Shown here: positions 1 through 5,072 of the stretch, one piece after another
Layout: each line of letters begins with the position of its first letter
How positions within the stretch are numbered: the stretch's first letter is position 1
From: Bacillota bacterium
GTDB lineage: Bacteria > Bacillota > Clostridia > Oscillospirales > Ruminococcaceae
DNA length: 5,174 nucleotides
Reading direction: 5' to 3'
NCBI GenBank assembly: GCA_023433405.1
Contig: JAEZCT010000031.1
Span: forward strand, 1-5,174
Position numbers and translations under genes: made by a program
Notes under the pieces: generated by a model
The model's input: only the letters and a program-made list of their open reading frames with translations
Told to the model about the DNA's origin: nothing
The model's database searches: none

Positions 1-78
1 CGTCGGCTCCCGCGCCGACAGGCGGCTTACTTTTCTTGTTCGAGAAAAGTAAGCAAAAGCGAAGCAGGGACACCCTGC
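1..78. repeat. Cluster of three short perfect hairpins
   Basis: Three stems follow in quick order. GTCGGC (2-7) pairs with GCCGAC (14-19). GCTTACTTTTCT (25-36) pairs perfectly with AGAAAAGTAAGC (43-54) around a 6-base loop TGTTCG. GCAGGG (64-69) pairs with CCCTGC (73-78). I recall similar wording (AGAAAAGTAAGCAAAAG followed by GGGACACCC-type sequence) as dispersed intergenic repeats in clostridial genomes, but cannot confirm it here. A short plus-strand open frame (36-242) crosses this DNA but is lysine/arginine-rich and runs through the hairpins; it is not called as a gene. Confidence 0.6.
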
Positions 79-124
79 ACCCAGCTCAAAGCAAGGGCAA
101 ACGAAGCATGGCTTTTGTGACGAA

Positions 125-180
125 GCAGCTACGGCGCAAGCGCGTAAAGCTCAGTGGGGTAGCTGCGTTACGCGCTTGCG
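125..180. repeat. Interleaved inverted repeats (pseudoknot-capable)
   Basis: GCAGCTAC (125-132) is the exact reverse complement of GTAGCTGC (159-166). CGCAAGCGCGTAA (135-147) is the exact reverse complement of TTACGCGCTTGCG (168-180). The order left1-left2-right1-right2 means the two helices cross, giving pseudoknot topology if RNA, or two alternative exclusive stems. No gene overlaps it. Confidence 0.65.
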
Positions 181-221
181 AAAATAATAAAGAATTTTTT
201 CCAAAAATTATTTATTATTTT
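181..221. repeat. A/T hairpin, 19-bp stem
   Basis: Positions 181-199 pair with 203-221 around a 3-base loop (TCC). Eighteen of 19 positions match, the exception being G192. The arms are otherwise purely A and T. It starts immediately after the GC-rich interleaved repeats, an abrupt composition change. It could be a terminator-like or strand-opening structure; nothing identifies an origin. Confidence 0.6.
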
Positions 222-268
222 TACCCTTCGGCAAAATCCTGATGCCCCCCGTATTTTGCCCTTGCTTT

Positions 269-355
269 TTGCCCTGATCTGTAGTTCTTCCTTTTTCCCC
301 ACACCTGCCACACAAGGCTACTTTGGTGCTGGGTTACGGGGATACTCCAATAAGC
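269..355. other. Gene-free stretch, nothing recognised
   Basis: No open frame, RNA gene or strong hairpin is seen here. The phrase GGTGCTGGGTTACGGGG (327-343) loosely resembles, in reverse complement, the GCACCCAGCTC block near 77-87, so it may be an eroded part of the same repeat cluster. Confidence 0.4.
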
Positions 356-489
356 TATACTAATACTATTCTCCTAAAAGTGTTGATAAAAATCCGCGTC
401 AAAATCCATAAATTAAAGATTTTGACGCGGATTTTTATACACTTTTTAATCGGATAATAGTATAAACTCTTTCAGGGGCCTAGTATTAA
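356..489 (-). repeat. Palindromic intergenic element, copy A (possibly composite)
   Basis: The core is an inverted repeat from 362 to 464. The inner 21-bp stem (386-406 with 418-438) is perfect, the loop is 11 bases (407-417), and the outer arms match imperfectly (AATACTATTCTCC at 362-374 against the complement of 452-464). The right arm, read on the minus strand, carries TATACTATTATCCGATT and AAAAAGTGTATAAAAATC, which matches copy B's left arm and copy C's right arm. Outside the core lie a second TATACTAATA end (356-365) and a fragment ACTCTTTCAGGGGCCTAG (466-483) that resembles copy B's right end. One copy inserted into another would explain this. No protein is encoded. Strand is given by arm orientation and is arbitrary. 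Confidence 0.8.
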
Positions 490-528
490 AAACCGCACAG
501 CGGCATTGTTTTGCCGGTGTGCGGTTTT
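488..528 (-). terminator. Intrinsic terminator of rhaM
   Basis: Reading the minus strand, AAAACCGCACA pairs with TGTGCGGTTTT. After one C-C mismatch, four more pairs close an 8-base loop (505-512). The arms are 489-504 and 513-528. The minus-strand 3' side ends in TTTTT then AAT. It starts about 20 bases after the rhaM stop. The plus-strand side is also followed by a T-rich stretch (525-537), so it could work in both directions. Confidence 0.88.
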
Positions 529-548
529 ATATTTTTTAGAAGCAAGGA

Positions 549-866
549 CTAATCGAGCGTAAAGACCCTTTCCGGCATAATCCGTTCTCCTGTAGCGGGA
601 TCCTTCTCCATCTGCATAATGCCCTGCATAGACACATTCCATTTGGCAACCACAGGGCTTGAGGCCTGATACTCGAGAGCATAGGCCGCGCCCTTTTCGC
701 ATTCATAGTACCCAAAAAGATTCATGCCGTCACACCAGATGGTATAGTTGCAGATGCCCGCCTCCTTAAGCACGGCGGCCATCTCCGGCCAGATCTCGTC
801 GTGGCGCTTGATATATTCCGCCTTTTTGCCGTCAAGAATGCGACCCTTCCAAGCAATCTTATCCAT
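549..866 (-). CDS. rhaM: L-rhamnose mutarotase
   Basis: RhaM interconverts the alpha and beta anomers of L-rhamnopyranose in the cytoplasm and so supplies the anomer used by L-rhamnose isomerase. The 105-aa length matches E. coli RhaM (104 aa). Conserved positions line up without gaps through the first half: Tyr18 and His22 in EYIKRHDEIWPE, Asn40-Tyr41 in CNYTIW, and Trp76 in VAKWNVSM. The C-terminus MPERVFTLD resembles the family ending (EVFYLP-type). Where E. coli has a Trp-Trp pair, this protein has Trp76-Asn77, a small departure. ATG at 866 has AAGGAG eight bases upstream. A strong intrinsic terminator begins about 20 bases after the TAG stop. It is cut off from DUF6171 by a gap of about 265 bases containing a palindromic element, so it may have its own promoter. 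With rhaA at the other end of the window, it points to rhamnose catabolism. Confidence 0.95.
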   Translation of the reverse strand: MDKIAWKGRILDGKKAEYIKRHDEIWPEMAAVLKEAGICNYTIWCDGMNLFGYYECEKGAAYALEYQASSPVVAKWNVSMQGIMQMEKDPATGERIMPERVFTLD

Positions 867-874
867 GGTTTATG

Positions 875-880
875 CTCCTT
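875..880 (-). promoter_or_regulatory. Ribosome binding site of rhaM
   Basis: AAGGAG on the minus strand lies eight bases before the ATG at 866. It fixes the rhaM start. Confidence 0.85.
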
Positions 881-900
881 TCGTGGTTGGCTCGTTTTTT

Positions 901-1004
901 TATACTAATATCCGATTTAAAAGAGTATAAAAATCAAGTGAAAAGCTTTAAATTATGGGTTTTCACGCGGGTTTTTATCGACTCTTTTTGAGGGGATTAG
1001 TATT
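901..1004 (+). repeat. Palindromic intergenic element, copy B
   Basis: The left end TATACTAATATCCGATT and the right end (GATTAGTATT on plus) form the outer arms of a palindrome about 104 bases long. The shared arm blocks AAAAG(A/T)GTATAAAAATC and CTCAAAAAGAGT-x-GATAAAAACCCGCG are present. The inner pairing is GTGAAAA (939-945) with TTTTCAC (960-966). The left 46 bases match the reverse complement of copy C's right arm at about 37 positions by eye. It fills most of the gap between DUF6171 and rhaM and would lie just upstream of rhaM. Orientation is opposite to copies A and C. Confidence 0.82.
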
Positions 1005-1035
1005 AAGCTCCCGCCCCCGCTGGCTGCGGACACCT

Positions 1036-1079
1036 CAAGGGCGTACCCAAGACGCGAAAATCGCGGGGGTACACCCTTG
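1036..1079 (-). terminator. Long hairpin after DUF6171 (terminator-like, poor T-tract)
   Basis: CAAGGGCGTACCC (1036-1048) pairs with GGGTACACCCTTG (1067-1079). The single non-Watson-Crick position is a T-G wobble on the minus strand and a C-A mismatch on plus, so the minus-strand RNA folds better. A second stem, CGCGA/TCGCG (1053-1057 with 1061-1065), sits inside with a 3-base loop. It starts about 50 bases after the DUF6171 stop. On the minus strand no T-tract follows (AGGTGTCC), so it may be an mRNA 3' end stabiliser or a Rho-dependent end rather than a standard intrinsic terminator. Confidence 0.5.
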
Positions 1080-1130
1080 CTTTTACTGAAAACCAAAGCT
1101 TGCTAGCTGTGCTACGCAAATACGGTCTTG

Positions 1131-1412
1131 TCACCAGCACCCGCCGCCCGGCTTAGGACAGCACATCCTTTTCGCGGCGGCGCGCATCTCCACATAGCAG
1201 CCGCAATGACTGCACATGCCGTTTACCAGCGCGTCGCAGGCGCGGCAGGCCGATAGGCGGGTGTTGTATTCATCATCGGTCACACCCTCGCGTGAGGGCA
1301 GGCTTTTGCGGTAGCGCAGCACGCTTTGGTAATACTCCGCCTCTTTGCCCTCCTGCATATCGGCTAACAGACAGCGGCGGCAGACGTTTTGGGCGTTTAT
1401 GGATTCTTGCAT
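1131..1412 (-). CDS. DUF6171-like small cysteine-rich protein
   Basis: This is a 93-aa protein with ten cysteines and no signal peptide or membrane segment. The pattern is Cys11-x2-Cys14, a helical, charged middle (EYYQSVLRYRKSLP), then Cys56-x2-Cys59, seven residues, Cys67-x2-Cys70-Gly-Cys72, the helix YVEMRAAAKRM, Cys84-Cys85-Pro and a Gly-rich tail ending in Cys-Trp. I recall this layout, especially the CGC(Y/F)VEMRAA segment, from the DUF6171 family of Clostridia; its function is not known to me. Paired CxxC motifs suggest zinc or another metal, which is inference. The ATG at 1412 follows the GH51 stop TAG (1416-1414) by one base, so translational coupling is likely; a GGAG lies 16 bases upstream, inside GH51. 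A TTG at 1427 would add five residues and overlap the GH51 end, but its spacing to the GGAG is too short. The gene ends before a long hairpin at 1036-1079. Confidence 0.8.
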   Translation of the reverse strand: MQESINAQNVCRRCLLADMQEGKEAEYYQSVLRYRKSLPSREGVTDDEYNTRLSACRACDALVNGMCSHCGCYVEMRAAAKRMCCPKPGGGCW

Positions 1413-1413
1413 C

Positions 1414-2889
1414 CTATTGTGCCACAATCTCCATCACGGCGCAGGCCGGAATGGTCAGGGTAAAGCCGTCGGCGGTGGTCTTAATCTCATCAAACGCCTT
1501 GACGCTAACCGCGGTGAGGCTGTTAAAATCGTTCTTGTCGTCCATCCCGCCGCTGAGGATTCGGGCGGTGAATTTTTTACCCGCAACGCCCGCAAGCACG
1601 CACGAAATATCCTGCGCCGTATCGACGGAGAGGTTTGTGAGGGTGATGTGGGTTTTGCCGTCGTCTGTTACGCTTGCGGTTACGTCAAGCTGGGGAACCT
1701 GTGCCTTGTCGGTTCCCACATCGGCGCTTTCCACATAGCTTTCCACCAGAGTGGCATCCATATGCCCCTTATACAGGTCAAACACATGGTAGGTGGGGGT
1801 AAGCACCATCTTGTCGCCCTCTGTGAGAATGACGGCTTGCAGGACATTGACGGTCTGGGCAAGGTTTGCCATAACCACACGGCGGCTGTGGCGATTAAAG
1901 ATATTAAGGTGAATGGCCGCGACCATTGCGTCGCGCATGGTGTTTTGCTGGTATAAAAAGCCCGCGTTGGTGCCGGGCTCCACGTTATACCAGGTTCCCC
2001 ACTCATCCACAATCAAGCCCACCTTGTTCTCGGGGTCGTAGTAATCCATAATACGGCTGTGATTTTCCACCAGCTCATTCATACGGTAGGCCTTTTTGAG
2101 GGTGGTGTAGTATTCCTCCTCGGTAAAGCCGGTGGCGTTGCCCTTATCCGCCCAGTTATCCGTAGGCAGGGTGTAGTAGTGCAGGGTCAGGGCGTCCATA
2201 TGAGCCTTTGCCTTTTCCATCATCACCTTGGTCCAGCGGTAGTTATCGCCGTTTGGACCGCAGGCAATACGGTAGATCTTATTCTCGCCGTAGTTTCGCA
2301 CATAGGTCTGGTAACGGCGGTATACATCGGCGTAGAATTCCGGCTCCATATTGCCGCCGCATCCCCAGTTTTCATTGCCTACGCCAAAATACTTTAACTT
2401 CCACGCCGCCTTTTGCCCGTTTTTCTCCCGCAGCGCTGCCATGGGGGATACGCCGTCAAAGGTCATATACTCCACCCATTCCTGCATCTCCTGCACGGTG
2501 CCGCTGCCCACGTTGCCGTTTACATACGGCTCGCAGCCAAGCTGTGCGCAAAGCTCCATAAATTCATGGGTGCCAAAGGAGTTATCCTCCACCACGCCGC
2601 CCCAATGGGTGTTAACCATGCGCTTGCGCAGCTCGTGGGGGCCTATGCCGTCCTGCCAATGGTACTCGTCGGCAAAACAGCCGCCCGGCCAGCGCAGCAC
2701 CGGGATGCGAATGTGCTTAAGCGCCTCCAGCACATCGGTGCGCATCCCGTTTTTGTTGGGGATAGGGCTGTCCTTGCCCACAAACAGACCGCCGTAGATG
2801 CAGCGCCCCAGATGCTCGGAAAAATGCCCGTAGATGTTTTTGTTGATCCTTGATAGCTTTCGGTTGCCGTTGATGATAAGCTTACTCAT
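1414..2889 (-). CDS. abfA: GH51 alpha-N-arabinofuranosidase
   Basis: This intracellular exo-enzyme (EC 3.2.1.55) hydrolyses alpha-L-arabinofuranosyl ends from arabinan, arabinoxylan or arabinogalactan oligosaccharides with retention of configuration. The 491-aa length matches the family (about 500 aa), and there is no signal peptide. The N-terminus carries the GH51 signature NIYGHFSEHLGRCIYGG, then RWPGGCFADEYHW, NSFGTHEF, and GVGNENWGCGG with acid/base Glu173. The nucleophile is Glu296 in LIVDEWGTWY. The two sit where Geobacillus AbfA has Glu175 and Glu294. The (beta/alpha)8 barrel spans roughly residues 15-370, and a beta-sandwich completes the C-terminus (TPTYHVFDLYKGH, then beta-rich sequence). 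Two in-frame ATGs exist: 2895 has only three bases after GGAGG, while 2889 has nine, so 2889 was chosen. The stop (TAG) is one base before the DUF6171 ATG. It is the second gene of the GH127-GH51-DUF6171 set. Functional class is secure; the natural substrate is inferred. Confidence 0.95.
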   Translation of the reverse strand: MSKLIINGNRKLSRINKNIYGHFSEHLGRCIYGGLFVGKDSPIPNKNGMRTDVLEALKHIRIPVLRWPGGCFADEYHWQDGIGPHELRKRMVNTHWGGVVEDNSFGTHEFMELCAQLGCEPYVNGNVGSGTVQEMQEWVEYMTFDGVSPMAALREKNGQKAAWKLKYFGVGNENWGCGGNMEPEFYADVYRRYQTYVRNYGENKIYRIACGPNGDNYRWTKVMMEKAKAHMDALTLHYYTLPTDNWADKGNATGFTEEEYYTTLKKAYRMNELVENHSRIMDYYDPENKVGLIVDEWGTWYNVEPGTNAGFLYQQNTMRDAMVAAIHLNIFNRHSRRVVMANLAQTVNVLQAVILTEGDKMVLTPTYHVFDLYKGHMDATLVESYVESADVGTDKAQVPQLDVTASVTDDGKTHITLTNLSVDTAQDISCVLAGVAGKKFTARILSGGMDDKNDFNSLTAVSVKAFDEIKTTADGFTLTIPACAVMEIVAQ

Positions 2890-2898
2890 TTGCATTTG

Positions 2899-2903
2899 CC
2901 TCC
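2899..2903 (-). promoter_or_regulatory. Ribosome binding site deciding the GH51 start
   Basis: GGAGG on the minus strand is nine bases from the ATG at 2889 and only three from the ATG at 2895, which favours the downstream start. Confidence 0.75.
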
Positions 2904-2934
2904 ATTATCTAGCGTTGATGAAAAATATATTAAA

Positions 2935-4863
2935 TTAGTCTTGCGCGTTTTCAAGCAGCCACACCCGCATTGCGCCTTCCGCGCGGTTGCCCCATGCGTA
3001 ATAGGGTATGGCTGTGATGACGGCGGGGATTTGCTTTGGCAAAGTCTCTGCATACAGCCCCCCGTCGCTTTGCAGGCGTACACCCGCCGCCTTAAGCAAA
3101 ACAATATTACCCAAGCTCTCATCGCAAACCGGCAGGGCGGCGATATTCGCCGCGCGGCTGATGCGCAGCGCGCAAAGGTCTTTGCCGTTGTCGGCCTCCT
3201 CCGCACAGTAAACCACCGGCCCCCGCAAAAGGGCGGTGCAGCCCGCGGCCGCGCGCACGGCGGTGTTTGCGTATACCCGGCGTACGGTCAGCTCCAGCTC
3301 AAGGCGCAGGGTATCACCCTTTTGCCAGGTACGGTCCAGATAAAGATAGCCGTCACGGACGAGGCTTTCAAGCCCCTCCAGCCTTTTGCCGTTTAGGAAT
3401 ACCGTTTTATCACGGCACCAGGCGGGAATATGCAGGGCAAGCACAAATGCCTGACCGTCCCCGCCGGGTGAAACCTCGTACTCCACCTCACCCTGCCAGG
3501 GGTAGGCGGAACGGCAGGTGATGACCGCGCCGTTATTTGCGGTATAAGAGCCGCCCAGATAGGAATGCACAAACACCGTGCCGCTTTGCTCCCCCCACAG
3601 GTACCGTCCCAGTGAGGCGAACAGGCGGGCGACGTTGGGCGGGCAGCAGGCGCAGTCGTACCACGCGGGGCGTTTGGGTAAGACGTGACGGTAGGCGGGC
3701 ACCACGCCCGAAACCCCGGGTACAACCTCTAAGGGGTTAACATAGAAAAAACGCCGACCATCCAGCTGCATTCCCGCCAGGATGCCGTTATAGAGCTGTG
3801 TTTCCATCACATCGGCGTATTCGCCCTTGGGGGTAAGCTCCAGCATACGGCGGGCAAAGAACACCATGGCCACCGAGGCGCAGGTTTCGGCATAGGCAAG
3901 GTCCCCCGGCAGGTCATAATCCGCCGTAAAGGCCTCCCCCAGCGCCGAGGAGCCGATGCCGCCGGTGATGTACATGCGCTTATTTACAATGCTTGACCAT
4001 ATGCGCTCACAGGCGTTTTTAAGCGCGGCCTCGCCGCTGTCTCCCGCAAGCTCCGCCATGGCGGCGTACATATAACCGGCGCGCACGCTGTGACCAACCG
4101 CGTCCGTTTGCTCGCGTACCGGCGCGTGGCGCTGGTTGTATTCCGGTTCGGCGGGCTTTTTGCCCCAATGGTACCAGTCCCGGGCAAGAGTCTCGTGGGT
4201 CAGGTACTCCGGCTCTCTCCCCCGCTCGTCAATAAAATACTGCGCCGTATCCAGGTAGCGTGCCTCCCCCGTCGCCTCATGCATCCTTAAGAGCCCAAGC
4301 TCGATCTCCTGGTGACCCGGCACGCCCCGCACCTGCCCTTCCCCGCGCCCGAAGCGGGAGCAAATCAGGTTGGCGTAGCGGCGCATAATCTCCAACAACC
4401 GTGTCTTGCCGGTGGCAAAGTAATACGCGGCGGCGGCCTCCATCATATGCCCCGCACAGTACAGCTCGTGGCATTCGGCAAGGTTTTGCCAGCGGTGCTC
4501 GGGCTCCTTCACCGTAAAGTAGGTGTTTAGGTAGCCGTCGGGCTGCTGGGCGCGCCCGACCAGGTCTATCAGCTCATCCGCACGCGCCTCCAGCGACGGG
4601 TCGGGCTTTAGCGCCAGCGAGTAGGCGGCGGCCTCCAGCCATTTGGCGACATCGCTGTCCTGAAACACCATGCCGTAAAACTCGCCGTCACTTTCCCCCG
4701 CTGCAATGCGAAAGTTCTCAATGGCGTGGCTTTTAGCCGCCTCCGGCACACGGTCACTGAGGATATCGTACTGATAGGGGATGACGACGTCACGAATAAG
4801 CTCCTGAACCGGGGACCAGAACGGGTCGTTCACCCGCACTTTTTCAAGAGAAGGGAAGGTCAC
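2935..4863 (-). CDS. GH127 beta-L-arabinofuranosidase (DUF1680 / HypBA1-like)
   Basis: This retaining glycoside hydrolase is predicted to remove terminal beta-L-arabinofuranose from oligosaccharides in the cytoplasm; no signal peptide or membrane segment is seen. At 642 aa it is close to Bifidobacterium HypBA1 (658 aa). The N-terminal part (about 1-425) is the (alpha/alpha)6-barrel catalytic region, and the rest is beta-rich. Known GH127 chemistry uses a Zn-bound cysteine nucleophile. The matching residues here are Glu326 and Cys328 (YAETCAS) and Cys406-Cys407 (ACCPPN), with Cys406 as nucleophile and Glu310 (LGEAF) as likely acid/base; His132, His184 and His258 fit substrate-pocket positions. 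The set is complete, so the enzyme should be active. The start is uncertain: GTG at 4863 has GAGGTG seven bases upstream, while a GTG at 4878 (647 aa) lacks a ribosome binding site. TAA stop. GH51 follows after a 45-base gap, implying co-transcription. Some GH127 members act on other sugars (for example aceric acid), so the exact substrate is inferred. Confidence 0.93.
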   Translation of the reverse strand: MTFPSLEKVRVNDPFWSPVQELIRDVVIPYQYDILSDRVPEAAKSHAIENFRIAAGESDGEFYGMVFQDSDVAKWLEAAAYSLALKPDPSLEARADELIDLVGRAQQPDGYLNTYFTVKEPEHRWQNLAECHELYCAGHMMEAAAAYYFATGKTRLLEIMRRYANLICSRFGRGEGQVRGVPGHQEIELGLLRMHEATGEARYLDTAQYFIDERGREPEYLTHETLARDWYHWGKKPAEPEYNQRHAPVREQTDAVGHSVRAGYMYAAMAELAGDSGEAALKNACERIWSSIVNKRMYITGGIGSSALGEAFTADYDLPGDLAYAETCASVAMVFFARRMLELTPKGEYADVMETQLYNGILAGMQLDGRRFFYVNPLEVVPGVSGVVPAYRHVLPKRPAWYDCACCPPNVARLFASLGRYLWGEQSGTVFVHSYLGGSYTANNGAVITCRSAYPWQGEVEYEVSPGGDGQAFVLALHIPAWCRDKTVFLNGKRLEGLESLVRDGYLYLDRTWQKGDTLRLELELTVRRVYANTAVRAAAGCTALLRGPVVYCAEEADNGKDLCALRISRAANIAALPVCDESLGNIVLLKAAGVRLQSDGGLYAETLPKQIPAVITAIPYYAWGNRAEGAMRVWLLENAQD

Positions 4864-4870
4864 AGGGATG

Positions 4871-4876
4871 CACCTC
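4871..4876 (-). promoter_or_regulatory. Ribosome binding site deciding the GH127 start
   Basis: GAGGTG on the minus strand is seven bases from a GTG codon at 4863. The alternative GTG at 4878 overlaps this site and has no purine-rich block upstream. Confidence 0.65.
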
Positions 4877-4906
4877 ACTTATCGCTGATTTTTTTGTTAT
4901 CAGGGC

Positions 4907-4912
4907 ATTATA
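4907..4912 (-). promoter_or_regulatory. Possible -10 box for the GH127 operon
   Basis: A perfect TATAAT lies on the minus strand, 43 bases before the chosen GH127 GTG, and overlaps the terminal end of palindromic copy C. No good TTGACA is found 16-18 bases upstream (the best nearby, TTTACA, is only 12 bases away), so this is a weak prediction. Confidence 0.3.
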
Positions 4913-5005
4913 CCCCTCAAAAAGTGTAAAATTCTCAGATAAAAACCCGTAAGCGAGAGCTTCTCATCTTATTTCTATACACTTTTAAAACGGTTATTAG
5001 CATAA
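4908..5005 (-). repeat. Palindromic intergenic element, copy C
   Basis: This copy sits between rhaA and GH127. The left part has TTATACCCCTC, AAAAAGTGTA and GATAAAAACCCG; the right end read on minus is TTATGCTAATAACCG, then TTTTAAAAGTGTATAGAAAT. Outer pairing is AAAAGTGTA (4920-4928) with TACACTTTT (4978-4986). Inner pairing is TAAGCGAGA (4950-4958) with TCTCATCTTA (4962-4971) around a 3-base loop. The left end lacks the TAAT found in copy B's matching end, so it looks slightly eroded. Confidence 0.8.
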
Positions 5006-5026
5006 GGGAGTATAAAACTATCATTT

Positions 5027-5046
5027 GCCGCCGCGCGGCTTTTTTT
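5027..5046 (+). terminator. Short GC hairpin with T7 tail
   Basis: GCCGC (5027-5031) pairs with GCGGC (5035-5039) around a 3-base loop, followed by seven T (5040-5046). In form it is a plus-strand terminator, although no plus-strand gene is seen upstream. On the minus strand, the direction of rhaA, the hairpin is not followed by a T-tract. It could limit antisense transcription into rhaA. Confidence 0.4.
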
Positions 5047-5072
5047 CTGCGGCTCTTGCAAAGCTTTGGGAG

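Larger units (their letters stand above)
88..268. repeat. 14-bp inverted repeat enclosing the hairpin cluster
   Basis: AAAGCAAGGGCAAA (88-101) is the exact reverse complement of TTTGCCCTTGCTTT (255-268). The pair encloses the interleaved repeats and the A/T hairpin, suggesting the edges of a repeat unit. An 8-bp pair GGCAAAAT (230-237) with ATTTTGCC (253-260) overlaps the right arm and would compete with it. Confidence 0.5.

Noticed and set aside
181..221. Replication origin suggested by the A/T stem
   Set aside because: No DnaA-box set, iterons or replication gene is present in the window.
36..242. Plus-strand 68-codon frame at the left edge
   Set aside because: It runs through several hairpins and the A/T stem, has a strongly basic, low-information product, and no ribosome binding site. 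It is best explained as repeat DNA.
472..702. Minus-strand 76-codon frame overlapping rhaM
   Set aside because: It is in another frame of rhaM and runs across the rhaM terminator, so it is a shadow.
356..1004. CRISPR array suggested by repeated blocks
   Set aside because: There are only two copies in this stretch, about 440 bases apart, palindromic over their full length and inverted relative to each other, with a gene between them. There are no regular spacers.
1345..1956. 203-codon plus-strand frame opposite GH51
   Set aside because: It lies antisense to a well-supported GH51 gene. Its sequence matches no family I know and is explained by GC-rich codon shadowing.
2890..3396. 168-codon plus-strand frame opposite the GH127 C-terminus
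   Set aside because: It is antisense to an intact family member, with no recognisable domain or ribosome binding site.
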